A DNA stretch of 64,000 nt from Xiphias gladius. Taxonomy: Eukaryota > Chordata > Actinopteri > Istiophoriformes > Xiphiidae. Position 1 is the stretch's first letter; every line of letters starts with the position of its first letter. The stretch covers positions 20,841,976 to 20,905,975 of the forward strand of contig NC_053409.1 in NCBI RefSeq assembly GCF_016859285.1. Direction: 5' to 3'. The translations under genes were made by a program, and so were the position numbers. This document shows, in pieces, positions 37,801-50,252 of the stretch. The notes below the pieces were generated by a model, which was not told where the DNA came from, did no database searches, and saw only the letters and a list, made by a program, of their open reading frames with translations.

Positions 37801-38288
37801 AAGGTCAGCCTTTTCTCGGGGGAGCTCTCGATGGCTTGGGTGATGAGGTCTGCATAGGAGTAGTTCCCCCAGGCGTTCCTGCGGGCGGAGGACTTCCTCA
37901 GCTGCTGGGAGGCTGAGCCGCCCGGAGCCGCGGCGGGGGTGTGCGCCGAGGAAGGCGAGCCGTCGGCGGCGGCCTCCTCCTTGCTGGGGCCACGCCGGAC
38001 CTCCACGGGCTGGGAGATGGAGATGCTGCTGCCCGGCTCCCGGGGCTTAACACCGCCGCCGCCGCCGCCGCCGCCGGCTTTCTGAGCAGCGCCGATCCCC
38101 GCGCTGCCACCCTCGTCATCCTCTTCTTCGGGGATTACGTCAGTGTCATTTGTCCCGGGCTTGCCCGCACCAGACTCCGGATGGGGCAGCGGCCAAGTGC
38201 AGGAGCGCGGCCGCTTCTGGGGCTCGAAATCCGGATCTATCTCGACGTTTGAGGGAGGCTCGCTGCCGTTGCGCGGCGCCTCAGCCAT
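30571..38288 (-). CDS. foxo3: Forkhead box O3 transcription factor, two coding exons
   Basis: FOXO3 is a forkhead activator that drives stress-resistance, autophagy and apoptosis genes. Insulin/AKT signalling inhibits it. Coding exons are 37719-38288 (190 codons) and 30571-31884 (437 codons plus stop), giving 627 residues; human FOXO3 has 673. The intron splits the forkhead domain at the usual place, after SSAGWK and before [10 protein letters not shown]. The three AKT sites are visible: T31 (RPRSCT), S236 (RRRAVS) and S298 (RSRTNS). The basic nuclear-localisation region (GRATKKKA), a Leu-rich export-like segment ([12 protein letters not shown]) and the acidic C-terminal activation region ([14 protein letters not shown]) are all present. 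A Gly run in exon 1 is encoded by a CCG repeat. The start ATG is the first in frame after the 5'UTR. Teleosts have foxo3a and foxo3b; I cannot tell which this is. Confidence 0.97.
31885..37718 (-). other. foxo3: foxo3 intron separating the two halves of the forkhead domain
   Basis: 5.8 kb without a recognisable coding segment on either strand. It contains a T run (about 32018-32041), a short CT repeat near 33305-33321, an 11-base C run near 37075 and otherwise unique-looking AT-rich DNA. Fewer repeats are visible here than in the ccdc162 introns, so it may hold conserved regulatory DNA, but I cannot point to a site. Confidence 0.7.
37719..38288 (-). CDS. foxo3: foxo3 coding exon 1
   Basis: This exon encodes the N terminus ([20 protein letters not shown]), the first AKT site at T31 and the front half of the forkhead domain (from about N138: [20 protein letters not shown]). 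It is GC-rich, unlike most of the window. It includes a (CCG)n run at about 38054-38075 giving nine glycines, and an acidic patch (EEEDDEGG). The donor is AAG/GTGAGC. Confidence 0.97.
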
Positions 38289-39725
38289 GTTAATCGCAAT
38301 TTCTCGTTCGTTGCACAAAGGGTTATAAAATCACTCGGGTCGCATTCCATCAATGGTGTGTGCAGGCTTCGGGGACCGTTTATTTACTATGCACGATATG
38401 CAAATGTCCAGCCCGCAGTCCGGTCCCAGCACGTGTCTGTCTATCTGTCCCCCTGCGAGGAGGCGTCTATCCGCAGCACACGGAGCGGATCCGGGGGGCT
38501 GACCAGCATTAACAGAACATCGCCTTCTCCCGTGCACAGCCCACACCCTGACCGACGTGCATTGCAATTTCGCCAAATGCGGATTCAAAGAGAGGAAAGA
38601 GTCAGCGGAGAGTCTCGGAGGAATCCAAACGGCGTTCCTTAACGAGCGCCCGCGTCCCGCACCGCGATCCGGCGACGTGCATGACAAAAGAAGATGGAAA
38701 TTACTTAATCTAATGCCAGCACATCAGCTTTATCATTCCGTACACAGCTGCCATCTTGACTATTTCCTTTCCCAAGTTCTTTATCATCCGTGCAGAGAGC
38801 TGCCAGTCGCCTGCTGTTCAGATACCATCAAGGCGGAGATTGGTTTGTCAAGGCCTTGCAGCTTAAAAAGAAAAAAAAAGAAAAAAGAAAAAAGCAAACC
38901 CACAAACAGGACTGGTAGAGAAATGTGGCAAGGCACGAATCTGCCCTCTCAAGAAATTAAAAATAATGATGATCATTAAAAAAAAAAAATCATGCGTCCT
39001 GGCTGCACATCTCTGGCATCTTGAACGGGGCCAGCACGGCGTCCTCCGCGCGGCCAGCAGCCTGCAAAGACACTTCATTCAATCTGCTGCTGCCGTGGTT
39101 TGCGCAAACGCTCCGAGTCACGGAGGAGGAGGAGGAGGAGGAGGAGGGAGAAAAGAAAAAAGAAAAAAAACCCCACGATCCTGCCCCCTGGACTGCACTG
39201 CGATTAAAGCGACAGTGTGGACATGTCCGCTCGCCAGTGACATCACTTTCCCCGGTCTTCTGTAAACGTCGGGCTTTAAGCGGAGGGACGCTACTGCTCC
39301 GGGACGTTCACACAGCCCGTGTAGCCTGTGCCGTCGTTTGACTTAAATACTGAATCGGTAAAGTGGAAGTCACTGAACCGGTACCTACCTATACTTGTCT
39401 GAAGTCTGCGTTGCAGGACCAAATCCAGGATTTTAGAAAATACTGCGGTCATTCAATTGTCATGAGACAAACATGGAGTCTGTAAAATGTATCTCACTTA
39501 AATGACATTTTATATCAACTTTATTTCACTCAGCCTGTTTCAAAGTCTCCACGCTTTGCCTGGAGTAAAATTCGTCTAGAGAAATACCGAGTCCTCTATG
39601 TAATTATTCATTTGTTGTCCTAAAAGTTGTTGAATTAAAAACAAACAAAACTGAAACAAAAGCGTTATTAGTACAGTTGGTGGTATTTTATTTAGTGGAA
39701 AATATAAATTTTATATATATAGATA

Positions 39726-39759
<34 letters not shown>

Positions 39760-39790
39760 GTATAAAATATGTATAAAAATAAATATATTT

Positions 39791-39832
<42 letters not shown>

Positions 39833-39982
39833 TATATATATATAAATATATATATATATAAAAATAATATATATATATATATATTAATTTTCAAAAAATA
39901 TATACTTTTAATATTTATTTATTTAAATTGTATGTTATGGACATGATTTGTGTAAATCCATGGCTACTTTACCGCAGAGATA
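38289..39982. promoter_or_regulatory. foxo3: foxo3 5' flank and probable CpG-rich promoter, followed by microsatellites
   Basis: 38289-39330 is GC- and CpG-richer than the surroundings and contains purine tracts (GAGGAG repeats at about 39121-39147). It probably holds the foxo3 5'UTR and promoter, since foxo3 is transcribed leftward from here. Beyond 39350 the DNA turns AT-rich and ends in a compound microsatellite. No protein-like frame was recognised. Confidence 0.45.
39729..39900. repeat. Compound (TC)n / (TA)n microsatellite
   Basis: About 14 TC units (39729-39757) are followed by roughly 130 bases of interrupted TA repeats. The open frames here (Ile/Tyr-rich) are artefacts of the repeat. 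Confidence 0.9.
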
Positions 39983-40310
39983 ATGAGATGTGGTATATCA
40001 CACAAAGGGGAACTCAGCCTTAGAGAATTCAAGGCAGCCACTGCAGATGTTCCCTGCCCAGAAGACACAGGCAAAGTCAAACATGGGCAGCCAAGCCACG
40101 AAGAATCTCTCCCAAAGCAGCAAAAAAGGAGGAGAGTGTCAATCCCACATCAAGAGATCGGGAAGGATGCACTGGCCATACTACACTGAAAAGCAAGGCC
40201 GGTGTAAAAATGACAACTGCGCTGGCCAAACACTACTGAGGTGCAGGAAATGTGACGTAAACCTGTGCTTCACACCAAAAAAGTGCTACCCGGTTGAGGT
40301 TCACGAGTGA
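39983..40310 (+). pseudogene. PiggyBac-type transposase C-terminal fragment, frameshifted
   Basis: The downstream frame ends in a Cys-rich ribbon (GRCKNDNCAGQTLLRCRKC followed by DVNLCF, then a His) typical of the zinc-ribbon tail of piggyBac-family (DDE_Tnp_1_7) transposases. The upstream part (LSLREFKAA, then RRRVSIPHQEIGKDAL) lies in a different frame. The two frames meet near 40160-40180, at the HWPYYTEK segment, so one indel separates them. Only the last ~110 residues remain; the catalytic core is absent. It sits between the foxo3 promoter and the afg1l 3' end and is a dead relic. Confidence 0.75.
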
Positions 40311-41595
40311 CAGATGGATGCATATCAGCGGGGGAAATTTCTGACATCCATCCAGTGAGTAGATTCAGCCTGTGTTTCGCTGCATGAATTATCATTGTAA
40401 AAACACAAAATTAACAATTCACAGACTTCTATCTTTATCATTTTTGTTTAGGCAGAAAGACAATTATGCTCGTGTTCATTAATGAATTGTTTTTTTAGAT
40501 TTGGAAATGGGACGCCGTCATTTATGAATGACGGCAGCCCCCCAAAAAAGGTCAAAGGTAAGTGAGCACAGGAAATTTCTTTTTAGGCTTAAATACACTT
40601 CAAATTAAAGGTCTTTAATTTTTTTCAATAGATATCCTTAAGTCCCATAGAGGGAAGTGTACACTTAAACTAAAAAAAAATAACATGGGATGCCACTAAA
40701 TAAATTACCACCAACTGTCTGTCTGTACATACAACACTTTTGCTTGTACAGGAGTTAAGCTTCTCACCCGTGTCTTTGTGTCTGTAAAGCGAATACTGAT
40801 TGTTTTAAATTAAAAACAAAGAAAAAAAAAAGAAAAAAGAAAAAAAAAGATTCAAATAAATAGTCAACCTGTTAAACATCAACCAAACACCCATACCCAA
40901 ACCCTTATTAGTTCTATTAATGAAGACAGCTGCATATAAACATAGCAGTAATATGTAAACCAGAACATTTCGTGTGATCAGGGTTTTGTTTACTTTTAAT
41001 CCTGCAGATGAAAATACTGATGAACGGAGCCAAACCTTATTGTTCAGTACATCTGTGAAATTTCACAAGCACCATCCACACAAATCATCAGTAATAAAAA
41101 CAGTCGGTTTCAAAGAGCCAGACCAATCTCCTGCCACTGTATTTAGACTTGCGCTGGAATCATACACAACTCGTTGAGATGCATTACATTTTCGAAAACA
41201 CTATGTATCTCAAAAGAGGTACATTAACATATCACTTAAATCTTCATAAAAGTCCGTTGGAAATCCAATTCCAAAAATGGTCCAGCTTTTTCCCACAGAT
41301 TTGTAAAAGCTAATACAGTTGGACCATTGTATGATACTGAGATAAAAGAAATATGACACCCTAAAGTCCATCTTAAAAATTCTCCTTAAAGTGCAATGTC
41401 ACAATAAAGTGATAAAAGGCCTTAAGATATCAATAAATATTCTCTGTACAAAATTTGCACACATACTGCTGAGCAGTCCCATAGGGTTTGTGCTAGATGA
41501 GTAGGACTAGTGCTGAGCCTGGACTGTTTCTGGCAAAGAGGAGTACAGTGTATGAAGTATGGACGTTGTGCAACATGGTCGACTGTTCCCAAACG
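40311..41595. other. Intergenic sequence including the afg1l 3'UTR
   Basis: AT-rich DNA between the piggyBac relic and the afg1l stop codon at 41596. Part must be afg1l 3'UTR (minus strand), but I could not single out the polyadenylation signal. The open frame at 40974-41177 (+) resembles nothing I know. Confidence 0.5.
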
Positions 41596-44500
41596 TTAAA
41601 CCTGCGATTTCGTGCTTCTGTCCCCTTCCAACCAATATTCTTCCGTCTGCATCTCCGTGAGACGAGACACTGTCCTTTGGAAGGCAAACGTTTCCTCTTC
41701 TCCGCTGAATATGGACAGACTGCTGGCTTCTTCCTGTTAAAACACAGGGTATTAAATTGAAAATTAAAAAAGTTTAGGGAAATTCGGGATGCTAAGTCCC
41801 TATGGTAATGTGCACTGCTTTAAATAAAAGGCATCAAACAAATGGCTTTACATTAGTTAAAAAAAAGAAAAAAAAGAAAAGACAATTCAACAGAAGAATT
41901 ACTCCGTGTTGCAGTCATCAAATCAATCTTTAATCTTTATCTTTAGTGTTTACATTTTAAAATCTTTAGTCTTTACTAAAGGGATCTCAGATAATCTTAA
42001 ATCTTTAGTCTTTCCATGTTTACACTGACCTTCCTTTTATTGCACACAGGTTTTGATGAACATTTACATTTTTAAATGTTTTGCTTTTTGATGCTTTTAT
42101 GTTTTTCTCTGACCTTTAGTCGATTTTATGTTCCGATCCCAGAAGAAACCGCCTTTCATTATTTTTTTTTTTTTAAATCATTTTTGGAGCATTAAATGTC
42201 TCTAGTAGATGGTCAAAGTAGAGAGACAACAGGAAACAAGGGAGACAGAGATGCAACAAAAGGTCCCTGGGGTGGACTTGAAGGGGGGACGTTCGGGTTC
42301 ATGGTCCCTCAACATTCAATTTTAACTTCATTTTTTTATATTTTTTTATTAAAAAAATCCTAAACTGGGGAAACGTGTGTCAATGTTTCAAATAAGTCAT
42401 GAGATGCTATAAATTGGTGACGTCAACCTCAGAAACTGATTTTTTTTTTTCTTTTTAAAATCGAAAACAGGAAATCAATTTGCCCTTGGTGTGAAAGGAT
42501 TTAAACAATGCGGTTTTCCCAGATACATAATTTGCTTCTAAAAATGAAGTAGCATTATCGTGACACAAATCAGACTAAGGCAGTTGGTGCACTAGTATTA
42601 ATAAAATGGCACCGCATGCAAGTTAATTTTTATTATTGTTTGTCTGTTTATTAGTTATTAAGCAGGATATCCCAAAAAGAACTAATGCACTCACTCTAGA
42701 TAATCTGACCCACGAATCTCATGGTCACCGTGTGCAAACCAAAATCCAGATGCAGTTTTAAAAATTACTGATATTTCTCTGTCACTTAAGTACTAAATTG
42801 GTCTTAGTACTGAATGTTCTTGGCAGAGGTATTAACTTAGTACTGGTTAAGGTCATTTTTATAGTGCATACACAAAGGGGGCTGATTTACTTTCTGCTGT
42901 GCGTTTGAAGCTCTAGTCACTGACTCAGCCAGCTGAGTAGTACACACCCAACACGAAAAACTGGTTTGGCTGTAAAAAAAAAAAAAAAAAAGAGACACAG
43001 AGTTCTTACTCTTTTCAGCCCCAGATCATCCATCAGAATGTGGCTCTCGTCATGACCGTGATCCCCGTTGTGTACAAAAATATCCTCCAGAGGGTGGTCT
43101 GCAAGAATCACCACCCGCACCTGAAATAAGAGATGACTAACGGTCAAATTCCCCTACAAAAGTCCAACGGTTTTTTTTGTTTTTCGAACGTGCAAGCACA
43201 TAGGTGCAGTGTACCTTGTGGTCGTAGAGGGCATCCACAAGCGTTATGAGCCGCCTGGCTTGAGTTTTCTTGTTCAGCGTGAGCAGAGGAATGTGTCGAA
43301 TAAAAACGGTGTCAAACAGCCTGGATATCTCCAGGTAGTCACTGGCCCCTAAAGGCTGAAACATTTACATTCAAACACTGGACATCAAAATATTATGGCT
43401 GGTATTTATTAAGTTTTAAAAAAGCAGGATTTCTGATCTCACATAACTTCTGGTTTAAGTTGGTGCACACTTTACGTTTCCATGAGTTTTTAAATCAAAC
43501 CTCATTTTGTTTTAAAATGTCTTTTTCCTAGAAACCTGACACTTTATGACTTTTTCTTTTTTTCTTTTTTTTTTTATTTCTCTGGATTGATTCAGCCCCT
43601 AAAGAGTCATTAGTCATTGAAACACTTAACAGTACCAAGAACTGTTCAAACCTGTTGAACTTTAAGTACCCATTGTTTCAAAAGACACCACATAGCCTGA
43701 GGCTGAATTGCAGGGGAAGATCTGTAAGCAAGCTTTATAAACACCATAAATAAGACAACGTCAGAGTTTATAATGACTTTGTAAGGGCATTGCGGCTGGC
43801 AAACTGAAATTCCGGGTAAAACAGACTGCTCATGCTTCTTCATCAAAAGGTTTTGTGATTGATCTGATTTGTTTTTCATTCAACGCATCAATAACATGCT
43901 GACAAACGGCGGCCACTGCCCACTGACAGAAGCGTTAGCAAAAACCTAATTTCTGCGATAAAGAATGCAAAACCAAGCAAAACAGTGTGACAAAGCACCA
44001 CATTTTAAAAATACGTATACACTAAAAGACCAAATAACGCAAGATAGGAAGTCGATACTGATGCACAAGAGTTATTGTATTGCCATAATATCCATAGCAT
44101 AATTTGTATTAAAGAAAAAAAGAAAAAAAAAAAAGTGCTGATTGACTTACTCTATCACACAGCTCCTCAAATGTACAGTCTGCAATGGTCCCACAAGCTT
44201 TGTTCAGACGGACTTTTCTGTTGTGAACATTCAGAACTCTTGGTCTTGTTACTGTCGGGGGAAAATATAATATGGTAAGTGCACCAAATAATACGAAGAA
44301 AAAATGCCATTTCTGTGGTAATACAGATAAAATAAATTACATATCAGCTGTAGAATTAAGTCAAACATCTTTTGAAAGTCCACTTACTGTCATTCTGCTT
44401 AAAAGCCAGCTCATCAAAAAACTTGTCTAGTGCTGCTTCTACATCAGGCTCACTGGAGCTACAGTAAATGTAACAGGGAAACATTAAATACAAACAAATG

Positions 44501-46541
44501 GTGCATTTATACAACGGGTCAAACGCTGGCTTTTAGTGATTGTTTTACAAAGAGAGCTTCTCACAGAAAGTAGAGTCTTCCAGCAGAGGGTCTGTTCCTT
44601 TTGCGGTAATCTATCCCAGAATCCAGACGAAGGGTTTGGCAATATTTCTGCATGCAAAAGACAAATGATTAACAAAGGGAGCTTTAAAAATATAAAAGAA
44701 GAGATTTCACTGTGCTTGACACAAATAGCGACTGCTATCCCTGATTCTTAGTGGAAAAAGAGCACTACGTTCTTACCTGCAACACGGCAATAAAAGGAAC
44801 AAAGTTGACTCTCTGCAGCCCGTTTTTGTACAAGTCTGAGGGAAAATAACAAACAAGAATTTATTTACATTTGCTTTATATTGTTTGTTAAATCTGTAAA
44901 AGGACAATGGCTTTAAAAAAGTGTTAAAACATTTAATTTGATGAAAATGATACACAGATATTTTACAATGTCTTGTCTTAACATGCAATGTCATCTGTGG
45001 AGTCATGGAAATAGACTTTAGATTACTTTGACGCACTGTGTTAATTTATGTAGAACAAAGGCAAACAAGTTTTTCCATATGTTATATGATGCAGATATAC
45101 ATGTATTATGACACTTGCTTCTTACCCTCAGGAGGACGATTAGAAGTGGCCACGACAACAACTCCGTTCAGAAACAGATTCTCAAAAAGCTGCTTGAGAA
45201 TCATGGCATCAGCGATATCCGTGACCTGAAATGTATTTTAGAAATAAAGTAACTTTGGGTACAGCGCTGCTGAGGTTCAGTGTTGCAGCCACCAAAAATG
45301 TACAGAGACTGCCAGACTCCGTTAAAAAGTAACTGTTACAAAAAAAGACTCAAACACAGGCACTGTGGTATAGAGAAACACTGAGAGATCATTACCTGAA
45401 ACTCATCAAAGCATAGAAGACAAGCCTCTTCGCTGATCTCCTCAGCAACTGGGGCAATGGGGTCATAGGATTTGGCCATTTTCCCCGCTTTCCTTTTTGG
45501 CATGCTCTGTTTTAGCCGATGGATCCCTGAAAACAAAAATCAAATGGGCTGAATGTCAAAAGGACTGGAAACCACAAACCTCCACATTCAGTAAATGCAC
45601 CATCTCAACTCTCTTGTTTGGGGTTTAAGAATTCACTATAAGTAAAAGTGGTGAAATGAATGTCTATATTTTCAATACAATAAAAGTACACTTGCTACGT
45701 ATTTCTGATTAGAGTTATTTTTAACTTTATCAAAGAACACCACTTAAAGACTTGGGAGAGACAGAATGGAATTTCATTAGTTTGAAGTGGTTTGTCACCA
45801 GTATGCATACATAACAAATCGACTATGCATTGCCTTAAATGTAAAAACTGTAGCGTGGTGACTAAACAGGAAACATAAGCTCAGTTCAGAAACCACTGTA
45901 CTGCATTTGACTTTGAATTTAGCATGTAGTGAAACGCTTATTTCCACAGCTGTATCGAAACAAGACCTTTGTACTGTACATTAATATGCAATAAAAAGAA
46001 ATTACAGCACTACTGTAAAAGGATTTTGATCATTTGGTACACTTGGCTTCAAGGACCACAATACTGGGTTGTCTGTAACCACTGACAGGTCATTTAATGG
46101 GTTGGCTTAATGAGTAGGACAAGAGACAGTGTAGAGTCTGACGTGGTGGCAATTGTGCCACACAGACAAATGGCTTGAATCGCCCACAGGAAAAAAAAAA
46201 AGAAAGTGTTAGTGAGGAAGTGACTAACAAGGATAAAAACAAAACAAAATAAAAAAAACAAAAAAAACAAATGCTTACATCCAGTTAACTGACAATGAAG
46301 GTGTTAACTACGAGCGAGGAAAATCCAGAAAGCAGGTTTGACAAACACTGAACTTAACGCTGAACTCTTGAGTTGACTAACTCTGAGATGTGAGATTTTT
46401 TTATTTGAATACTTCTGATCAGAGTTAAGTTTAATCAACTCTACAATTCACCATGGCAACGTGTACAAAAAAGAGCAAGGGCCTCCGTTTGAATCCAGCG
46501 GAGCTAGAAATATTAATGTGTGGCGATGCACATTTATCTTT

Positions 46542-46572
<31 letters not shown>

Positions 46573-49500
46573 AAGAGCAGCAGCAGGGAAAGAGCCTGAG
46601 TTGGAGAAAAGAGCCAATAAATTAACACTATTTACATTTTATTCAGTGTAATCCACTCAGTCATTGTTTAGCAAACTTGAATTTCCTTAATGGATGATAA
46701 AAGTGGAATCCTACTGATTTTTTTAGATTCAAATTATAAATATATTTATTCAGCTGTAAAATCAAACAGATAAGACAGAAGTTTATTTACAAACCTATGA
46801 TTGTAGCCTATAGTCTGACCCAGTAACAGACTAATGATTTTGATGATTTTCAGTTGAAAAAGCATCCAGGTAAAAGCTGAGTGTAAATTTTTGTGGTGTT
46901 CAAAGCATTTTAAATTTATTATATATTATGTGATTTTTCCCCACACGTTGTAAATTGAAACATAGTAACTGAAATGCTGTTAAAACAAGTTAAGACTATA
47001 TGCAGCCTATGCTCAAAAACTCACTATTAAACTACATTTTAGTCCTGTTTTAATGTCTTGAAGTCTTTTCAGCCCAAGTGCAATCATCCTGAGTCAGAAA
47101 TATTGACATCCAATATGACATAACTATGATAGGGATGTTCATTCAGTGCAACCAGTCACAATGTGAGCAATGACTATTCACTGATCAGTGTATTTGTGTC
47201 TAAAGCTTCACAGATTTTTTTTTTTTTAAATTAACAGTTATTAATGTACGGTAAATGTTTCAGTGCAAAGGAACTGGACAGTGTATGGATTTTAATCTGA
47301 CTTGAGGACGAATCCATCACGTGGAACATATGAATGTAAGGACAGAGATCGCTGTCTCTGTCCTTACACTGGTGGCTGATTGATCGTAAAAGAGTAAAGT
47401 CTGTCTCACCTCCTCCAGACTCAGCAGGAGGAGACAGTGAGAAACTCAGGGCTTGTTGTCGAAAAAAGTCCTGCCAGCGAGACCAGGTTAGCTTGATAGA
47501 ATTAAAGTTACCACAGTAACTGACTCAGGGTTGAAGTGAACTGAAAACTGAGTTTCCCTCAACTCAGGGTTAACAAACTCAGTCTTTCCACTACACCCAC
47601 TTTCTGGAATACCTCCCAGGTGTCTTTTTATTTCATTTTATTTTTTAATCTCTTTTGTGCAAAATACAAGGATGTGCATCTTTGATGTTTTACTTTCCAG
47701 TGCACTAAACAGTCCTTGCAGCTTGGAGCACAAATTCCACTTTTTGGAAGATAAATGGTTCATTCATGCCTTCATTCAATTATTCAAAGCTGGCTTATCT
47801 GCCCCCTAGTGGCTGTTAGGAGCAAAAAAATAAATAAAAAAGATGAACAAACTTCACTGTGAAAAGTTCTGCAAAAACCTGTGACACTGTGCTGCCTCAG
47901 TATATGAAGTGTACTCACTTTTATGGACGTCCAACATAAAGCCATGGAAATGAACCCTCTTTTTCTTTTCAGTCTCCACATATGAATAGAACATGTCCAT
48001 GACCATAGTTTTTCCTGTGCCTGAGACAAGGAAGACCATACAAGTCAGGAAAAATTAAGAAGTAAAATACATTGTTATCAGAAATTAGAGAAATTAGATT
48101 TAGATTTAGATTTACAACGCTGTATTCCTTACCAACGTCACCGTAGATGTAGTAGCCTTTTGGAGGTTTGGGTTTTGTGAAAAACTTAAAGATATAAGGA
48201 GAGACCATGAAAATTTAGAAAGCAGATTTCTGTAATTTAAAATCGTCTCAAACTACATAAAAAAAAAAACTCTATAGTATAAAACACACTTAAATATCTT
48301 AGACCATAGTAGGTCTAAGAACCTGAAACTGAAGTGGTTCCATCACCATGGCACACAAGACCCTCTTTTCCAAATTCAAACGCAGTACAGTATGAGAGTG
48401 AGTAAGTTATTTAAACAAAACCTACAGATGCTAAGACTCTGAGTAACAAGACTAGAGTAACAGTCTGCAAGTAAACCACAAGGCCTGCATTTACACATAA
48501 CACAGCCTGGTGGTGGGTGAAAGACATGGGACCGATGAGAAAATCTCAGCAGACAATATTATTAGAAGCCTGCATATTTTAAAAGAATAACAATAGCCAA
48601 GAAGTCTGTGCTTGTTATTCCTCTATGACACAACTTTGAAATGCTACTTCTTAATTTGAACGTGAAGCCGTTTACCTCTGAAGGGACATTTTATTGGTTT
48701 GAATGGACCAGTTAAACAAGGCCGAGCATGGTGATCCTCCACTGTGTTGATCTGACCTGAGGTTAAAACAGGATTTGTTTGTATGGTATTTGTTTGTATT
48801 TGGCTCACTGACACTTGGTTGACACTTGTTACTTCACCCGCTTTACAAAAAAAAAAATTAAAACACAAAATTTTCATCAAACACTCAAGGCATGTACAGT
48901 TTTAAGCAAAAACTTGGCCTCGCCGGCTGTTATGCAAGGGGGTGGAAATATTATTCTTCGGGGTTGTGTGGCAGCACGTGGCGAAGGAAACACTGCACGG
49001 ATAGAGGGAGGAATGGATTCCACTAAATATCAGCAAATTCTGGGTGCAAATATCCCACAGTCAAGAAAATGAAGCTGAAAAGGGGCTGGCTTCCACAACA
49101 GGACAATCCACCGCGAACTACTCTACAGAGAGTAGTCTAGTGGGGAACCCCCCCCCCCCGGTTCTCTGACCTGAACATCAATGGAAATCTGTCTGTAAAT
49201 CTTAAACATGCTGTGTGTGCAAGATGGCCTACAAATATCCAAGAACATGAAGTGATCTGCAGGAAGAGTGGGTGAAAGTTCATAAAATCGAGAATAGAAA
49301 GACTCTTAGCTGCTGCAAAAAGCATTTGCAGGCTGTGAGATGTTCCTAAGGAGGGGTTACTAAGTAGTGACCTAGTTGTAGATGCCATTTTTTCTTATTT
49401 TTTCATTTGAACAAAGGATCGTTTTTTAACGTCTGTTTGCAGCAGGGTTGGTATTTACTTCTTTTCGTTTGAAGAATCCCCTCCCCAGCATTTAAAGACA

Positions 49501-50252
49501 GGTTTTATGAATAAGGGCACGAAAGCATCAGTAATCACGGGGCGTTTCTCTCTACCTTGGAGAAGAAGGATGTCGGTGTGTTGCTGTATCCTCTGAGTGT
49601 TTTGTGCAGCCCCTCCAGTTTCTGCAGCACTGCTTTCTGATGCTCATCCTCCCGCAGGGTCCCGTCTCTGATCATCCCGCCGTAGTGATCCAGAGGGCCT
49701 CTGAAGCCGGCGGCGGCGCCGATGCCGCTCTCCTCCACCGCCTGCTGGGCTTTCACGGAGTAACCTTAGAAATTGTAATAACGCAGACAGTGCGGAGACT
49801 TCAGCTGGTCTGCCTACCCCTTAAATGTTCTCAATAAAGACGCTTATTGACGCGGGAAAGGCACGATGATGTCGCTCTCGGGGACGAAGACCAAAGGTCA
49901 GCAGGCGACAACTAGTCTGACAGCAGGATAAACCCGGGTGAAAATAGCAAGGTGAGTTTATGAGACAGGTCAAATAATTATGATAAAAACAGGCAGAGTG
50001 TGAACTAGCTACCGCAGAGAGGAATTAAAAGTAGAGCCAGGTCGACTTTTACACTGTTTACACCACCGGACTAACGCTTTTGAACACTTCAGCCGTCACA
50101 GCGACTCACCAAAAACTCGTCTCACCTCGTCTGCATAGCTCCGGCAAAGATTTTAGCAGCTCTTTGGAAGAATACTGCTGCGTAAGAAAACACTTAAAGC
50201 CCAGCAAAGCTGAGGGTGACATCGTTAAAGACAGCGGTACGCGTACCACCAT
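41596..50252 (-). CDS. afg1l: AFG1-like mitochondrial AAA+ ATPase (LACE1), 13 coding exons
   Basis: AFG1L is a mitochondrial inner-membrane-associated AAA+ ATPase. It assists turnover of respiratory-chain subunits and is the orthologue of yeast Afg1. Exons in transcript order: 50126-50252, 49556-49764, 48133-48184, 47919-48020, 45396-45526, 45126-45225, 44777-44835, 44565-44647, 44388-44458, 44151-44251, 43215-43355, 43010-43120, 41596-41733. The joined frame is 474 residues (human 481) with every phase consistent. Walker A is GDVGTGKT (127-134), split by an intron; Walker B is LLCFDE (200-205). [11 protein letters not shown] (229-239) is a sensor-1-like segment. The N terminus ([21 protein letters not shown]) lacks acidic residues and suits a mitochondrial targeting peptide. 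The start codon has a good context (AAGATGG). It is divergent from scml4 and upstream of foxo3 on the same strand, as in human 6q21. Confidence 0.95.
46541..46570. repeat. (AAAT)n microsatellite
   Basis: About seven AAAT units in afg1l intron 4. Confidence 0.85.
47335..47368. repeat. Perfect 14-bp inverted repeat (hairpin) in afg1l intron 4
   Basis: Arms TGTAAGGACAGAGA (47335-47348) and its exact complement (47355-47368) surround the loop TCGCTG. Confidence 0.75.
48885..49400 (+). mobile_element. Tc1-like transposase relic inside afg1l intron 2
   Basis: In one + frame, [20 protein letters not shown] followed by [12 protein letters not shown] matches the GGG-W/GC-AA central region of Tc1 transposases. 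The QQD...-T catalytic strand follows in another frame, and a PDLN-like motif is degraded by indels and a C run at 49150-49160. Inverted repeats are not evident. It is a truncated, inactive fragment inserted antisense to afg1l. Confidence 0.75.

Larger units (their letters stand above)
45527..47918 (-). other. afg1l: Largest afg1l intron (between exons 4 and 5)
   Basis: 2.4 kb containing an (AAAT)n repeat (about 46541-46570) and a perfect hairpin at 47335-47368. Repeated CTCAACTCAGGGTTAAC-like words near 46360-46440 and 47510-47590 look like the ends of an interspersed element. No extra exon was recognised: exon 4 ends in phase 1 and exon 5 resumes in phase 1. Confidence 0.65.

Noticed and set aside
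39688..39894. Ile/Tyr-rich frame
   Set aside because: It is a translation of the TA microsatellite.
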